This document shows positions 11,557 to 21,975 of a stretch of 64,000 nucleotides of DNA, piece by piece. The position numbers were made by a program, and so were the translations under genes. The stretch is from Verpa conica (taxonomy: Eukaryota; Ascomycota; Pezizomycetes; Pezizales; Morchellaceae): contig JAUFSD010000024.1 of assembly GCA_033030425.1 (NCBI GenBank), positions 1,054,001-1,118,000 of the forward strand, in the 5' to 3' direction. The notes beneath the pieces were generated by a model, which was not told where the DNA came from, ran no database searches, and worked only from the letters and a program-made list of their open reading frames with translations. Numbering within the stretch: the stretch's first letter is position 1; each line of letters starts with the position of its first letter.

Positions 11557-12229
11557 TCAATCAACCTCACACCTCCACAGCCCATCCCCTAAATAATGCA
11601 CCGTCTCCACCCCAACACCTTTATTAATACTCTTGATATCCTCCGTATTCATCTTTAGCAATCCCACCATACACGCATTCCCCTTCCCCTCAGCATTTAT
11701 CGCCACAACAGTGCCCGCCGAGACCGCAGCATCCTTCTCCGGCAACTTTGCTCCCGGCGACGTTAGTCCCGGACACATGAGCTGCGCACCCGCGAGCACA
11801 AATCTGATCGCCCCACGATCAATCTGTAACACCGGGAAACACTGCGGGAACCTATGAACGAGACGGAGGTGCGGGAATAACGCGTCATCATGGTGTTGGA
11901 AGAATAGAATATCGTGATCGAGAGAGTAGAGTGAGATTCGTTCAGGTCTGATTTTTGTGTTAGTGGAAGAGAGCACAGAGGGAGAGGGAGGGAGAGGGAG
12001 AGAACGCTTTGATGAGTTCTAATTGGGATTTCTTTGGTATGATCTCGTCAATGTGAGGTGCTAGTAGTGGGAACTGATCACAGATCTTTGTGCGGAGGGA
12101 GCGCTGAACGGAGGATTTGAGCTTTGTTTTTTGAGAGCCGGAGAAACTGGTATATGTTAGTTATCTATGTAGAGTGTGTATATGGGGGGAGGTTTAATTA
12201 TATATATATATATACCCTTTTTTGAACAT
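11557..12229 (-). CDS. tma20: TMA20 (MCTS1) ribosome-associated PUA-domain protein
   Basis: Three exons on the minus strand, 12216-12229, 12006-12146 and 11557-11947, join to 181 residues, the length I recall for human MCTS1. The start M-F-K-K is encoded by the 14-base first exon. The N-terminal half has L-K-S-S-V-Q-R and I-D-E-I-I-P-K-K; the PUA half has G-A-I-R-F-V-L-A-G-A and the near-invariant M-C-P-G-L-T-S-P-G-A, then N-K-G-V-G-V-E and H-Y-L-G-D-G-L-W. The family acts with its partner TMA22/DENR on 40S recycling and re-initiation. The second intron has an unusual donor (GTTCTC) and a run of CTCCCT repeats, yet is required to keep phase and conserved spacing. Its start lies 220 bases from the divergently read zinc-finger gene, suggesting a shared promoter. 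Confidence 0.93.
12201..12214. repeat. Short (TA)n tract within the first TMA20 intron
   Basis: An uninterrupted TATATA run directly after the splice donor of the 14-base first exon of TMA20. It is likely length-variable and lies where it could affect donor recognition. Confidence 0.7.
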
Positions 12230-12449
12230 TGTGAATAATCTGAAATGGAGGGTTAATTAGAGGTGGTTTATACACAGCTGGACTGCGGGGGAGGGGCAAT
12301 AACGTTAACGGGGGGTGCCGGGTAACTCAACATAACGCACACGCACGGGCCAGGTTGCGTTGAGCCTCATCAACCTTCGAACACGTCAAAAATCTACAAC
12401 TCTATTAAAAAAAACAAAATACCCAACTTACACACACAACCGCAAAATC
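12230..12449. promoter_or_regulatory. Divergent promoter region of TMA20 and the WBP4-like gene
   Basis: Only 220 bases separate the two start codons, which face away from each other. The space includes a GGGGGTGCCGGG-type GC stretch and ACGCACACGCACGGG, then an A-rich leader before 12450. With such a short gap the two genes must share regulatory sequence; specific factors cannot be named from sequence alone. Confidence 0.6.
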
Positions 12450-13449
12450 ATGTCTGAATATTGGAAATCTACCGTACGTTACACTCTACCACTACTCCTA
12501 ATCTAGATATATATATAACAACTAACGTAATCATTAGCCCAAATACTACTGCAAGCATTGCAAAATGTTTGTCGTAGACACTCCCGTCTCCAAAAAGAAC
12601 CACGACGCGTCCATGAAGCACCAAGGTTCTCTAAAACGTTTCCTCAGAGACTTGCACCGCGCGAACGAAAAAGAACAAAACGCCGCCACAGCCGCAAAAC
12701 GTGAGGTTGCAAGACTAAACGCCATTGTCGGGGGTAGTGGTGGTGGTAGTGGTGGTTCTTCGTCTTCTGCTGGTGGGGCTTCGTCTAATACACTCACGTA
12801 TAAACCACAAGCTCCTAGAGGTACGAATGAAGAGGAGAGAAAGAGACAGCTTAAGGAGTTGGAGGCTCTGGGTGTTGCCTTGCCGGATGAGGCGCGGAGG
12901 GAGCTGGCGATGGTGGGGGATTGGACTGAGGCTGAGGTGGAGGTTAAGGCGGACAGGGGGATGTCTGAGAAGGAGAAGGTCCAGCTTGAGATTGCGAGGC
13001 AGCAGAAGAGGAAGTTTGAGGAGGAGGAGAAGGAGCGGAAGTGGAATGCTATGGATGAGGATGAGAAGGCAATGAGGGGATTTAGTATTCAGACAAAGAC
13101 ATATCCTGGAAAAGGTGGTGCGTTAAAGGGGGGTTTCAAGCCGATGGTGTTTAAAGGGAAGGGCAAAGCAAAGGAGGGGGATGGTGCGACTGGGGTTGAA
13201 AAAGAGGATGCGTCGGGGGTAAAAGTTAAGAAAGAGCAAGATGAAGAGGCCGAGGTCAAAACAGAGGATCTGCCAGAAGAGAAGGAGGTAACGGACGAGG
13301 TACCGGAGATCAAAAAGGAGAATGTGGAAGTAGAGGGAGTAGACATAAAGACAGAGCAGGATGCGGAAGTGAGGAAGGAGCCGGACAGTATCGGTGATGG
13401 GATTGTGTTTAAGAAAAGGAAAGTGAAAAACATCCGGAAGAGGGAATGA
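12450..13449 (+). CDS. U1-type zinc-finger splicing protein, WBP4/Saf1-like
   Basis: Exon 12450-12473 (M-S-E-Y-W-K-S-T) and exon 12538-13449 join across a 64-base intron to 311 residues. Residues 1-45 form a matrin/U1-type C2H2 finger: Y-W-K-S-x-P-K-Y-Y-C-x-x-C, then two His in the S-K-K-N-H and M-K-H-Q-G positions. This is the N-terminal signature of WBP4 (FBP21) and of the fission yeast splicing factor Saf1. After a Gly/Ser linker comes a Glu/Lys-rich body and a C-terminal basic tail (K-K-R-K-V-K-N-I-R-K-R) that looks like a nuclear signal. No WW domain is visible. Role in the spliceosome is inferred from family. Several VKKE/IKKE/IKTE patches resemble sumoylation consensus sites. Confidence 0.85.
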
Positions 13450-13726
13450 GACATGGGTGTTGGAATTGTATTTGTACGCAAATGGCGTTTGGTAGTTTTT
13501 CAAGCCTTTATCTTTATTTCACTGGATATAGGAAACTCTAAGAATTGTTTATAGATTACAAAGTGAAGTAGCACTGCTCATGAACCTAGCCGAGTGATTG
13601 GCCGTGAAGTCAAGATTCCTATAGTACAAAGAGCCCCCCTCACCGGAGAAGGTGGTTTTAGCAACTCCTTATATCAACAAACTAGTTTACACCAGAATAA
13701 CCACAAATAAATTCGCAAAAATTGAG

Positions 13727-13810
13727 TCCCTTCGACCAGAGTCGAACTGGTGACCAACGGATTAATGCAGCAATTACAGTCCGGTGTGATACCAACTACA
13801 CCACAAAGGG
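13727..13810 (-). tRNA. tRNA-Tyr (GTA) with an 11-base intron
   Basis: Read on the minus strand the 84 bases fold as a tRNA. Acceptor CCCTTTG pairs with CGAAGGG (one G-T pair), discriminator A at 13727. The T arm is ACCAG-TTCGACT-CTGGT. The anticodon loop reads C-T-G-T-A-A with the anticodon GTA, and the intron follows the base 3' to the anticodon, as in all nuclear tRNA introns. Removing 11 bases leaves 73 bases. The C1-G72 pair is the eukaryotic tRNA-Tyr identity element, and fungal tRNA-Tyr genes usually carry an intron. Confidence 0.9.
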
Positions 13811-14155
13811 ATGAATATCAAGACGTGTATCTATTTATAGATACAGGTTAGCATTAAGGGAATAGTAATCACACATAGGTATTATGATATGGATTTCATT
13901 ATGGGGGAGTTTAAGAGATCTATAAAACATATGTTATGTTGTGCTTGGGCACTTGTTTAGTGTTAAGGTCACTGTATTAGTTTATTCCCCCGGAAGGCTA
14001 AGTTTAGGGTATTGCAACACTAGAAGGAACTCAATACGGAGAATCACAGCTGTGGGTAAAAAAACCATACAAGAGACTAACTATATTTCAAATAAGAGTT
14101 GACTAATCTCTCTACGAAACAAAACACATGCACCCCCTCCTGAAACTACAAAACC
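13811..14155. other. Intergenic, nothing recognised
   Basis: AT-rich sequence upstream of the tRNA-Tyr gene (which reads leftward) and downstream of the small Cys-rich gene. It contains no ORF or repeat that I can support. Confidence 0.5.
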
Positions 14156-14422
14156 TCAACCCGACCCATCAAGCAACTCCACAACAACCTGGTTCCAATA
14201 CCCATAATCAGCAACCTCTTTAATCCCCGGTCCATCCTGCTCAGTATCTGCCTTATAGCACGCCCAACAATCAATATCAATACTGGTAGGTTCAAATGTT
14301 TTAACAGTGTTGACGCAGGTCTCCGGGCCGAATAGTCCAACTCCGGCTCGCATGCGGCATTCGACTATGACGAGGTTGCGCGAGTGGGGACAACTGAATT
14401 TTGTTTGGCGATATTGACACAT
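14156..14422 (-). CDS. Small Cys-rich protein, probable metal-binding, function unknown
   Basis: A single-exon frame of 88 residues starting M-C-Q-Y-R-Q-T-K-F-S-C-P-H-S. The Cys and His residues are arranged as C-P-H, then V-E-C, then P-E-T-C, and finally a C-W-A-C knuckle. The motif M-C-x-Y-x-x-x-x-F-x-C-x-H recalls a set of small fungal proteins that begin with a Cys-His pattern and end in a CxxC, but I cannot name the family. The composition is balanced and unlike random AT-rich sequence nearby, which is the main reason to believe it is coding. A zinc-binding fold is inferred. Confidence 0.5.
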   Translation of the reverse strand: MCQYRQTKFSCPHSRNLVIVECRMRAGVGLFGPETCVNTVKTFEPTSIDIDCWACYKADTEQDGPGIKEVADYGYWNQVVVELLDGSG

Positions 14423-15311
14423 TTGTTTGTAGGGTAAGGAGGGGATCGTGTAGTGGTGGGTAATCTAGCTTGGTCGAGAGATATTAGAAATACATGTTAA
14501 TGCAGGGTCTTTAAGCTAGCGTTGTTCACATACATAGGATATCTTCTGGCAACGTTTAAGCCCTGATTTTACGAAGAAATTTGATTGCTGTTCAATAAAG
14601 CGCCGTTAACTCAGGGAAAGTAAGGCCTCTGACTTATTTTTCATCTTAAGTTTTCAGACTCTAAGGACGTGGCACCAATGACTTTAGGCCAATTAGACGT
14701 CCCATAAAAAGAAGCCCTAAAAGGATATCTCCCTTGGAAAACGTATTTAGATAGGTTTTATGCTTGAAACTTCCCAAAGCAATTGATTGAAATTCTCCCT
14801 ACTTGCCTTAGAAGTTAAGAAATAAAAGCGAATAGCCTAAATAGTTGTATCAGATGGGTGTGAAAACCTAAATTTATAAACGCCTGCTCTAATTTACATA
14901 TACCTTTTCCTTGCAGACAGTACGCTATACAAACGGAAGAAACTTGGAATAGATTGCAGATGATGGCCCAAAGAATGAAAGAAACTTATGTATTGAATAA
15001 AACCACGAAATACAGGGAAAGGGAAAGACAAAATTTAAGATAAAGAGATATCGTTAAAGGGGGGATAAAGGAACCCGACCTTCCAAAATGATAATTAACG
15101 GGTTCCATTGGGCAGAAACGAAATATGTTCCTCCTATTCTGACCTTGTAGAATATGGGGCAAATCCCCTTGTAAAGAAACCTACCCATTAACATGATATA
15201 CTCACAGATTCGCAGACGGCTGTTGTAATTAATGAGAAAAAAAAAGCGGACGGCTGTTTTCATACCACTATCCCACTGAGAAAAAAACACCACAGAATCC
15301 GTGACCTATAG
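14423..15311. other. Intergenic, nothing recognised
   Basis: About 0.9 kb of AT-rich sequence separating two minus-strand genes. It would include the promoter of the small Cys-rich gene and the 3' untranslated region of the Ser/Arg/Tyr-rich gene. No ORF longer than 80 codons has coding character. Confidence 0.5.
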
Positions 15312-18285
15312 TCAGGCTGTTTTTGAGAAGAATTCAATGCCTAAGAAGTCGAGATCGTCGTCATTCCCATCATCCGACATCATTTCTGAATTAGTCAGAT
15401 CGACCAAAATGCCTTCTTTGATAGACATGTCATCTCCCACCACACTTTCATTATCCGCGATAAAGACTGAGTTATTGATGGTTGAGACCGAGTGAAAGGA
15501 ACTATCCCAGTCTTCACCAGCAGGTAAGTTATTGTAAACACCACTTGGGTGAGTTAAAGACCCATATAATTCACATTGTGAACGAAGAGGACTGTAATTG
15601 ACTTTTGAGTAGTACGATGGAGTCACTGCGCCAGAGCGAGAGGCATTTGGCGAAGACGGAATCGAGGGCACAATATCTATCAAACTTGCTTTGTTGTGGC
15701 CATTCCCGAGAGAGCTAGTAACCATTTGTGGAATATATCCAACCATATTAGCTAAGCAAAGGGTCGGCGTAGCCTCACGAGATGATTGGTAATAGTCGTT
15801 ATCTGAAGCTGTGTCATCCCCATATCTATCTCCTTCTCTCGTTAGACTAAGAGAGACTGAACGCTCGGATGAGGGAGCATGCTGTCTCGGCGTCCTAGAT
15901 CCATCATCACTCAAACAAGCAATCGATTGTACAGGGGTGTTATTTCCGTGGTAACATTTCTCAGAATGAGTAGGGACAATATGCTCGCTTGGGAGTGTTC
16001 GATCGAGTGTTGTGGCTGGTGGTCCGTAAAGGTCAAAATCTTCAGGGAGTTCACTATATGCACGAGTAGGTGCACTTAATGGTGTTGTACTAGTAAGTCG
16101 GATTTTGTTGAAGTTGTCACCAAGTCCACTAGCAACACTGTGAGAGCGTGATCGGCCATCACCTACACTAAGATTTGCACCTTCAGTGTAGCAATCACGA
16201 CCAATAATATTGTCACCTAGGCAAATGGTAAGAAATTATTCGAAGAAATATTAAGACGGTTATAAATACCCCTTATCGGTTGACTTTGAGGCGTAGAGGC
16301 TTTAGTTGTATCACTATATGAATTACCACTAGACCACTTGTCTGGACAAAGCGTGGAGGCTTTAGTGGTATCACCGTATGAATCACCACTAAACCACTTG
16401 TCTGGATAAAGACTTGAAAAGGCTCCCGACTCAATCTCGCGTTTTCTGTTATCTGCCCAAGCCTCTCCGTTATAGAAATCAGATGGAATGTGCCATTGTT
16501 CTCTCATACGAGGGCGCGGCACATTGAGAAATCTCATTGGGTCTTTGGGGTCTGGTATATATATCGGGGTCTGAAATAGTGGTGGCGGCCTGGGACGTGG
16601 GATCTCCTGTCGGATGCGGCTAGAGGTCACAGTGCTGTTTGAGCGAATAGACTGTGAGTGTGAATTATTATGGGAGCCTACGCGCGGAGACTCTGACCGC
16701 TCATATTGATGATGGGAACGGGAACTAGGACGGATATAACTTGAGCTAGCGTGCGAAGATTTGCCTAAATTTCAAATACCGTCAGTCTTGTTTCTAATCC
16801 CAGGGACTTCTATAAAATCTCTTTAATACCGAATAAATCGTCTAAAGTTCTCTCATAGTCATTGTTCGCCTTCTGATATTTCTCGAGGACCCGGCTTCTA
16901 TGCGTAGAACTGGAATCTCTACCGCTGGTTACTCTATCCTGATACTCTTGCATATACCTCGGCCCACGCGGTACCCCAGTGAAAGAATCATTGTCTGAAA
17001 AAATTTGATTAGTTAACCCTATACGTAATTTACTAAAGTCATTCTAGCTTACCCCTCCAATTATTTATCCCATTCACAGAAACCCACCCCTTTGGCCTAC
17101 CTTCTGATAGGCCTCTAGTTTTTCTGTACCCAAGTGAAGCAATAGAATCACCATATGCCTTCCAAACCGCTGCTTCGACTTCTTCTCGATCCCGCCAATG
17201 AGCATTTCTTAAGAAATTTTCAGCGTGAACAGCAAGATCTTTCATCGCCCCTTCAAAGTCTCGACCAAAATCGAAGTTCGGCTCATGATCAGGTCGGTCG
17301 TAGGAGCTTCTACTGTGGGTTGGCTTCTGGGAACGACTAGAAGTATCCCAAAGTCTACTTGTATCACTCCTGGAGCCATTATCATGACGTGATGACCTAT
17401 AAGATCCTTCAGCAGTCGTTTTTCTGTGGTGACTATAACTCTATCAGTGGTGCGGTACTCTATATATTGGAGCTTGAACTTACTGATGTGAATTTTGCCC
17501 ATTTGAGTACTTTGAACTGCCACGATATTCCGTTGGGTCATACCGTCTCCCATATCTTTCTGTCCGTGTTGATGCATGATGACCATGGTAACCTGCCCCA
17601 TCATGCTCGTAGCGGGACCTGGATGACGTGACTACATTATGATATTCCCTCGCATACCTATGTTAAAATACAGATAAATATATTAGTTACAAATTTAGTA
17701 CTGTTGGGAGGAATTTTTAGCAAATACTTATCACGGCGAGAGCTCCTCTCGTGATTTGAGTAATGGTATTTGTCTTCTACGCGGCTAGATCGGTACTGTT
17801 TATCCTCATTGCCGTATCTATCTTTCGGTCAGCCAGGACCCATAATTATATCGAACTGGTACTATTGTTACCTTTGATTATGTTCTTCGGCTGGGGTTGG
17901 GTCGTAACGGGAGTCATGTTTACTACTTTGAGGTTAGGGTAATAACTAAAGGTGGTGAGAGACGCATAACTAACTAGCGGGGTTCATCATAATGCCCTCC
18001 ATAACGCTTGTGGCCGTGGCTTTTATACCTATCTGGAGCCTGATACTTCCTACTGGTATCAGGACGTCTTTTATGCGGCGCATATCTGTCAAGCTTATGC
18101 TGGATAGCTCCTTTAGCTGAGATTACGGTGGGGATGCGATATCCAGTCATCAAAACATCACCATCATCTTCGGTAATGGTGGGATCTAGTCGTTTTCCGT
18201 GTTCATATCTTTGTGTAGCCCTTGTCCTGAGACCTCGTCGATTAGATAGACGAGTAAGATTGGCATTATCCTGCTTGGGAGCCAT
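15312..18285 (-). CDS. Large Ser/Arg/Tyr-rich disordered protein, function unknown
   Basis: A multi-exon minus-strand gene starting M-A-P-K-Q-D-N-A-N at 18285. Exons traced in phase include 18029-18285, 17872-17922, a piece near 17.75-17.8 kb, pieces across 17.04-17.66 kb, one near 16.85-16.99 kb, one across 16.26-16.77 kb, and the last, about 16.2 kb to 15312. All junctions have GT..AG ends. The protein is several hundred residues long. The first half is rich in Arg, Tyr, Ser, Asp and His (S-R-Y-D-P-T-P, R-Y-G-R-R-Y-D-P-T), the middle has one more ordered helical stretch (F-E-G-A-M-K-D-L-A-V-H-A-E-N-F-L), and the C-terminus is Ser/Thr-Pro-rich then acidic (D-D-G-N-D-D-D-L-D-F-L-G). A 20-residue tandem repeat lies in the middle. 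I recognise no family; a nuclear or RNA-linked scaffold is only a guess from composition. Confidence 0.6.
16296..16415 (-). repeat. In-frame tandem repeat, 2 x 60 bases (20 residues)
   Basis: Two copies of a 60-base unit lie head to tail inside the Ser/Arg/Tyr-rich gene, differing at a few positions. They encode P-D-K-W-(F/S)-S-G-(D/N)-S-Y-(G/S)-D-T-T-K-A-S-T twice. The exact multiple of three and the conservative differences suggest a recent, translated duplication. Confidence 0.85.
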
Positions 18286-19282
18286 TTTGTTAATGGTCCC
18301 AGATATCTGTTCTCTGAAAGAATTCTGTGTTAGTCTTTAAAGGAATACATATACTACTAGTGAAACTCATATAATTAAAGGATTTATCAAAGGAGACTAG
18401 GGACTAGCAGAAAACCAAAGAAACCCGTCCCAGAAGAATGGAGAGAGCCCCAGATAAATTGGGATCAATGATGAGAGAAAGAAGAGTGAAGACTTACTTT
18501 CTATTAACAGCTAGAGCACTAGAATCAACAGATTGGCGGATGATTTGTACTCTAGAAGTTCGTTTACAGTACCCGTTGCACCATAAGGGTTGATGGAAGT
18601 TTGTGTTGGTTCTTGATAGAGGGGTGCAGTGGTGGAGGAAAGAGGCTCTGGGTGTCAGGTCGGTCAGGTACATGTATGTTCGCCAAATGCACCCACAAAG
18701 AAACCGAGCTTGCATGTAGCCTACGTAGTCTGTTTGTTGCCGTGCCCATTGTTAATTTAGTGTAAGTGATCTTCCCGGCCCGGGGATTCTCCCAGCAACG
18801 ACCTTAGTTTGCTCAAAGAACCAATATCTCAACGGCTATTAGTACCAAGCTCTTAAGGCGGGTTTTTCCCTTTGTAATCTTAGAAATCAGGAATCAGGAA
18901 TCACATAGCTGATAAAAAAGGCTCATCATAGTATATCACTCGAGTTACCACTCCTTCTGGCGTGGCTACTCTATGTTCGCGCTAACCATATACAAACCTC
19001 CAACATGAAAAACCATGAGAGATCACATGACCAGAGTTGGTTTGACAAGTAAACAGTTTCAAAAGTGAAATAGCACTCTTACTGAATCTTGAATGTTCCT
19101 GTGGCTATCGATACATAAAGGCACCCAATCTCGACTCGATATGAACTTCAGAATCATACATTTAATCACTCTTTATTTCTGTGCCTTTTTTTCTTCTAAT
19201 AAATCATTGTTCACACTCATTTTAGCTCCAACTCAGTCACTCACTTATTTTAATCCCAGCAATAAAAACAAAAACAAAACCA
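18286..19282. other. Divergent promoter region, about 1 kb
   Basis: Lies between the Ser/Arg/Tyr-rich gene (minus) and the two-knuckle zinc protein (plus). The part 18300-18500 probably holds the 5' untranslated leader, perhaps with a leader intron, of the minus-strand gene. An A/C-rich leader precedes 19283. No ORF has coding character. Confidence 0.5.
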
Positions 19283-19848
19283 ATGGGTTCTTCATCTTCG
19301 AAACCATCCAAGAAAGCAGCCAAACAGGAGCGTAGAATACACACAAAACTCACCTACAAAACCTGCAGAAACTGCAAAACAAGTCCAGTACGTTGGGAAA
19401 ACAGTCTCTGCGGAAAATGCAACTCCCCAGCCGCAAACTACGGCACCAATACGCATGCAAAGCCCTCCCAACCACGGGTCCATGCCCCCACTACTGATAG
19501 ACGTGCAACCAAAGCCAAATGCCCGTCTTGCAAGACTGCACCAGTTTTATACGATAACGCTATATGTTCCCGATGTATGTTCTCCAATACTTCACTTGTA
19601 GGTATAGCACTAGAATTGAGCTTGCTGACAGGTCTGTAGGTTCGATAAAAACTATTCACACAAATAATATTAATACAACTGGCCAAGTAGCTGTCGGTCA
19701 AGTTGTTTATAGTCCTATCCAGCGTCCTCGGAATTCTTGGAGAGCTGAAAACGTTAGTAACGGTCCGGTAGGCCGTGTTGGTTCAGGTCGAGCTGGGAAG
19801 AATTCCACAACGCGGCTATCGCATCGGTTCCCGTTGAACAACCGTTAA
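19283..19848 (+). CDS. Predicted N-myristoylated protein with two Cys4 knuckles
   Basis: Exon 19283-19574 and exon 19640-19848 join across a 65-base intron to 166 residues. The start M-G-S-S-S-S-K-P-S-K-K fits the N-myristoylation consensus (Gly2, Ser/Lys at 6-7) followed by a basic patch, predicting membrane attachment after Met removal. Two near-identical modules follow: C-R-N-C-K-T-S-P-V-R-W-E-N-S-L-C-G-K-C and C-P-S-C-K-T-A-P-V-L-Y-D-N-A-I-C-S-R-C, each C-x2-C-x11-C-x2-C, a treble-clef or zinc-ribbon-like knuckle. The intron falls within the codon for the last Cys of the second module. The C-terminal 70 residues are basic, Asn/Gly/Arg-rich and probably disordered. I do not know the family; a membrane-tethered zinc adaptor is inferred. 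Confidence 0.75.
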
Positions 19849-20303
19849 TGGGGGTTAATTCGTAATACGTCGGAAGATTACGGATAAATCAATATATGTG
19901 GACTAAATAGATAGTGCAGATTAAATTATAGATAATAATAATTCCCGTCAACATAGGTTGCTGCTATAACAATCTCAGCGTAAATTCCCTCTTTCCGATC
20001 AAGCAGAAAGTGGTCCCATCAAGAAAAAAATAAGCGTGTTTACGCATATAAAGTGGAGCCTGTTGCAGGGACAAAGAGAGCTATATTCTAGAAGCAAGTG
20101 TAAATTAACGTGACTAATGTATATTGCTTTATCTGTTTCATAACCAGGGTCAGGGTTTGTGCACAGAACCAATAAGCGCAAATAACCCCAGTTTGTTTCA
20201 AAATAACACCCATCCTTCAAATTAACCAAGAGCCAAAATATAAGTAAAAACAGTGCATCATGACCTTCTGCACTAATATCTCCTGGAATAAAGAAATGGG
20301 AGT
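19849..20303. other. Convergent 3' region, nothing recognised
   Basis: About 450 bases between the stop of the two-knuckle protein and the stop of the SRPK-like kinase. Only a frame of 113 codons on the minus strand occurs, without coding character; it overlaps the kinase stop and is probably untranslated sequence. Confidence 0.5.
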
Positions 20304-21975
20304 TTAATCGCGTCGACCCTGTGGAGTGCTCTGGAGCCATGGGTCATCTAACAGCTCGCGAGCACTCTTACGGTCCTTTGGAGAGAGTTGCAGCATTGAC
20401 CTGATCATACCCTCAAACCCGAGAATGTCTTTCTCGCAAAGCTTAGGACTCCATTGCCTAATGAGCTTTTCCAGTGAAAAAGGGTTGATTGGCTTGGCGT
20501 GGATTAATTGACCTGGAATACGAGAGTCACACCCTTTGGTTAGTAGGAGTGGCGGCATCGATTCAGGTAGACTTATACTAACCAAGCTCATCAAAATACT
20601 CGTCGGAGTATTTACCCTGCATAATTAAACTGTGAGGAAACGCTCCAAGATACTCAATCATTTGGCGCAAATGGTCTTCTTCAGCCGTTAAGCCACTCTC
20701 CTCATCTGCTCTACCCCAGAACAGGACTCTACCCTGTAAAAGTTCATAAATCTGTTATATGAATATCAATGGCTGAGCGGTACAACACAAAGGTACCGGA
20801 TCGGGTACGTACGACACAACCAAGATTCCAGATATCCGCACTGTTATCCCACTTTGCTCCAATAATCACCTCCGGGGCTCGGAAGAATGGAAGCTGTATG
20901 AATTCTGGTAGTTCCTTGTCTACATAGACAGCTAAAACAGGATTATTTAGTTTTATTTCAGGATTGAACGCGTAAAAAGTATAACTTACATACGCCTAAA
21001 CCGGCTAGCTTAAATTTAAGGTACGAAGGGTCTGCTGGAAGCAAGACTGGAATCCGTTCTGAGGCTATTGCATATTCCGGGAGACCGCTATTTTTACCCC
21101 CGTATTGGCTAGGTGGATTTTCCTCCAGAAATTTACGAATAAACAAGTCAAAATCCCCCACGCCAACTGAAACCAAAATATTCTGAGCTTGTATATCTAT
21201 CAAAACTACGTTAGTTCTATGATAGAAGTGGGCACAATAACCAAGAGTCTCATACCAGTATGAGTAATTTCGCACGATGTGTGAAGATAATCCAAAGCCA
21301 ATAGTAGTTGCCTTGTAATCTCCTTAACTACGATTAGTGGAACCTTCCGGTCAGGATCGCGCTGTGTAAATACGGAGAGGTCTTGGTACATGGGCTCCAG
21401 GACCATGCACATATGAATCCCTTGGGGCCCCTGATGATTAAAGCAGTCGAGAACCTCAATAATATTCTTACGGCCTGGGTGGATAATATCACTTGCCCTG
21501 ATAAATTTTAGAGTCCTCACCCTGTCCAATGACCCGTTCCCACTAGAGATATCAGCGGTAAGTACTTTAAAGGCAACATAGCGATCAAAACTGATATATG
21601 TTAGACGTAGTCTGTAAATCTCCATCATTGTGAGGTGTGGGCTTACATTAGATCTAGTGCAAGCCATACAGTCGACGACTGGCCAAACCCCAATTTCCGG
21701 ACAACTTTGTACCTGCGTTTGAAGGTATCTCCGAGATTTAGTGGATGGTAGCCCCCCGAGCAGTAAGCCTGGAGCTGCTCCTCTGGAAAGTATGTTTCCT
21801 CTTGATCAGCCATATCAGGTAGGTTCTGGTCAGTAATGAGTGCCGAAACCCTGTGGCTAGTCCTGTTGTCTGCTGGTGTTGCAGCGCTGCCCGCAAACCA
21901 GGCCGAAATTTTTACCCATTTCAGGAAATAAGAGGGGCCTGGAAGGCATTCACGGCTCTTTGGCGATGGAGCCAT
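20304..21975 (-). CDS. SRPK-like protein kinase homologue, probably catalytically impaired
   Basis: Six exons (21647-21975, 21256-21590, 20990-21196, 20813-20931, 20583-20733, 20304-20512) join in phase to 449 residues. The SRPK entry motif Y-x-x-G-G-Y-H-P-L-N-L-G-D is at about 71-83, then a Gly loop G-F-G-Q-S-S and the VAIK-type Lys118 (V-A-F-K). The catalytic loop reads H-T-D-I-Q-A-Q-N (220-227), so the Lys expected two residues after the Asp is Gln. The DFG/DLG position reads L-A-G-L-G (285-289): the metal-binding Asp is Gly. The R-A-P-E motif (308-311) and the D-I-W-N-L-G-C segment are intact. SRPKs phosphorylate SR splicing proteins; the changes suggest weak or no phosphotransfer here. 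An internal Met (M-A-D-Q-E-E) at about residue 55 could be the real start, as the first 54 residues are not family-like. Confidence 0.85.

Noticed and set aside
13089..13503. Two minus-strand frames of 126-130 codons antisense to the WBP4-like gene
   Set aside because: Antisense shadows of the Glu/Lys-rich coding sequence.
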